Of a stretch of 64,000 nucleotides of DNA, positions 62,514 to 64,000 are shown in pieces. The stretch covers positions 25,311,278 through 25,375,277 of the forward strand of contig CM077824.1 of the NCBI GenBank assembly GCA_039720395.1, written 5' to 3'. A program made the translations under genes and the position numbers. The notes under the pieces were generated by a model. The model had not been told where the DNA came from. It made no database searches and was given only the letters and a program-made list of their open reading frames with translations. Position 1 is the first letter of the stretch, and each line of letters opens with the position of its first letter. This stretch comes from Liquidambar formosana. Lineage: Eukaryota; Streptophyta; Magnoliopsida; Saxifragales; Altingiaceae.

Positions 62514-64000
62514 TGTTAGGATTATGCCCTAGAGCCAATCATGGAGATGATTGTTTAGGGATTAGGAACAATCAATTGATTTCATTTATATATGTCACAT
62601 TTATTATTGATTTAATAAAAGGGCTTATTCTATTATGTTTATATGCATCATTTATATTTACATAATATGTCCATGGAGTTAGAGTTGAGAATATGAAATT
62701 ACAAAGGGTTGTAATTTTGAGACTGTAAATATATCTCTGTACTAAACTCCTAAATCATTCCTAGTTGAAGGTTCACTATGATGGACAGTAATGAACCATA
62801 GGACTAGCACTTGTTAGGTTGACTCTATAGGAGGATAGCTAGTCTCAAGCTATTTGTGTGGAGACACTACAACCAACAAGTGGGTGCCTATTATAAGAAT
62901 AGGTACACTGAATGTGACCAAAGATATGAGATAAACTGAATGGAGTTTTAACCTGCCTGTCAATCAGTTTCTCATTGTTATAGTGGTACAAGTAATCCTT
63001 AGACCTGAGACACCATGGTTGTCTTATACATGTAGCTTTAGAAGTTTGATAACACTAAGTGCAGATCCTATTCAGGGGTCTGTAAGGGTGTTCATTGGCC
63101 CTACTGCTATGTGTGTGAAGGCATGTGAGTGATCAACAAGGAATCCATCACTCTCAGGAAAACGAGAGTGAATGTCTCATATAGCATTCATTGAATATAA
63201 CTCATTAAATCCATGGGCCCATGGTAGAATGAATATGGAAAGGAGTTTCCATAAGTTCATCATTGAGTTGATATTAATGAATGAGTATAAAGTAATTGAA
63301 CTAGGGACTTGACAGACTTCCTTGTCCTATTAGTTCAATTGGAGACATTGTGTTGATGGAAGGATGGAATTGTAACCTGTAAACTATAACAGAAGGGTTC
63401 TTTGTAAATGACTATTCACCTCATTAAGGACCACACCATGAGCCATATGCTAGGTGTTACTCATGGTTAGTAGAAGCCCTAATTAATATAAATGAGTTAT
63501 AATCAATTAGGGAATTGAAAGGAGTTTCAATTAGACCCTTAATGGAAAGTGTTCCATTGTGCACAACTTGTGCTGTTCCTACTACTTGATGATGTGAACC
63601 CAATGGGTCACACACTGATCATGCTAAGAGAGCTTGATTGTCTATGAGAGAAAGGGTATAAGTGATTAAAGAAAAGTTCTTTAAGGGGCTAATTTGTATT
63701 TGATGCAAACTAGTGGGCTAATTGTGTAATTAAAAGTAATTACACAAATTAGATTAGGGTTTGGAATCCCCCCTTGGCCGGCCCTATTAGTGGGCTATAT
63801 AATGCCCACTATAAGGTGATGACATCATCACAATCACTCCTCCCCAAGGGCTGGCTGAAAATTACAGCTCTCCCTCTCTCTCTCTCTTTCTTCTCCACCT
63901 CTAGCAACAACAAGGAAGAAGAAGGAAAGGACTTCAAGTTCAAGCTAGGTGTGGATACCGTTGGAGGCAGCACACTTGGGCTGCTCATTCACCGCTGTTC
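62514..64000 (+). repeat. Copia 3' LTR, family 2, second copy (cut by window edge)
   Basis: Begins TGTTAGGATTATGCC after the polypurine tract and follows 24002-25490 to the window end. The CT microsatellite near 63870 is shorter by one repeat unit. Confidence 0.9.

Larger units (their letters stand above)
55766..64000 (+). repeat. Second copy of 17255-25490 (8.2 kb, nearly identical)
   Basis: Offset is 38,511 bp, rising to 38,512 after an extra T near 60757. By eye about ten base changes, mostly transitions, and two small length changes over 8.2 kb. It contains part of the gypsy leader, PBS, gypsy LTR, the copia internal region and most of the copia 3' LTR, and runs off the right edge. The gypsy gag-pol does not follow on the left; the CACTA terminus does. 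Confidence 0.95.

Overview
The window is plant nuclear DNA, most likely from a dicot or other non-grass angiosperm. It is a nest of LTR retrotransposons plus a 23-kb stretch of decayed plant gene pieces. The signs are spliced genes with GT-AG introns, Ty1/copia and Ty3/gypsy elements with tRNA primer-binding sites, a CACTA-type terminus, microsatellites, and plant gene families (plant mobile domain, EMB8, GCP1/TsaD). There are no operons, rRNA or tRNA genes, or CRISPR arrays.

Layout. 1-2820: the 5' end of a minus-strand copia element (family 1). 2821-20747: most of a very large minus-strand Ty3/gypsy element of the Tat lineage (5' LTR 17734-20747, tRNA-Arg-type PBS, gag-protease, a 169-bp intron, RT-RNaseH-second RNaseH, integrase). 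It is broken by a stop codon, a frameshift and a solo copia LTR (12122-13790, perfect ATTCG target duplication). Downstream of its integrase lie two plant-mobile-domain-like genes on the opposite strand. One (3677-6342) has seven exons that join into an open 568-codon frame. The other (6802-8088) carries two stops. 20748-25694: the internal region and 3' LTR of a decayed plus-strand copia element (family 2). 25695-32861: copia pieces in clashing orientations, including two family-1 LTRs in inverted orientation about 1.3 kb apart.

32862-55765 has repeat-rich flanks built from TATTGCAACAA/GATGCAAT-type motifs and a CACTA-like right terminus (TTTTTGTTGTAGTG). Between them lie exon pieces of at least three unrelated plant genes: EMB8-like hydrolase, GCP1/TsaD-like and a second alpha/beta hydrolase. 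All retain introns and all are broken. I read it as a candidate gene-capturing (Pack-CACTA-like) transposon, but no clean left terminus is visible.

55766-64000 repeats 17255-25490 in the same order and orientation, with only about ten differences noticed by eye. The repeat starts exactly at the base after the CACTA terminus. This fits a 38,511-bp tandem direct duplication whose breakpoint is a transposon end.

How the parts relate. The gypsy proteins would make the capsid, cut the polyprotein, copy the RNA and integrate the DNA, but no intact copy is present here. The antisense genes share a promoter-proximal palindromic module with the gypsy LTR, which suggests a common control element. All homology calls come from reading translations by eye; no database search was possible.
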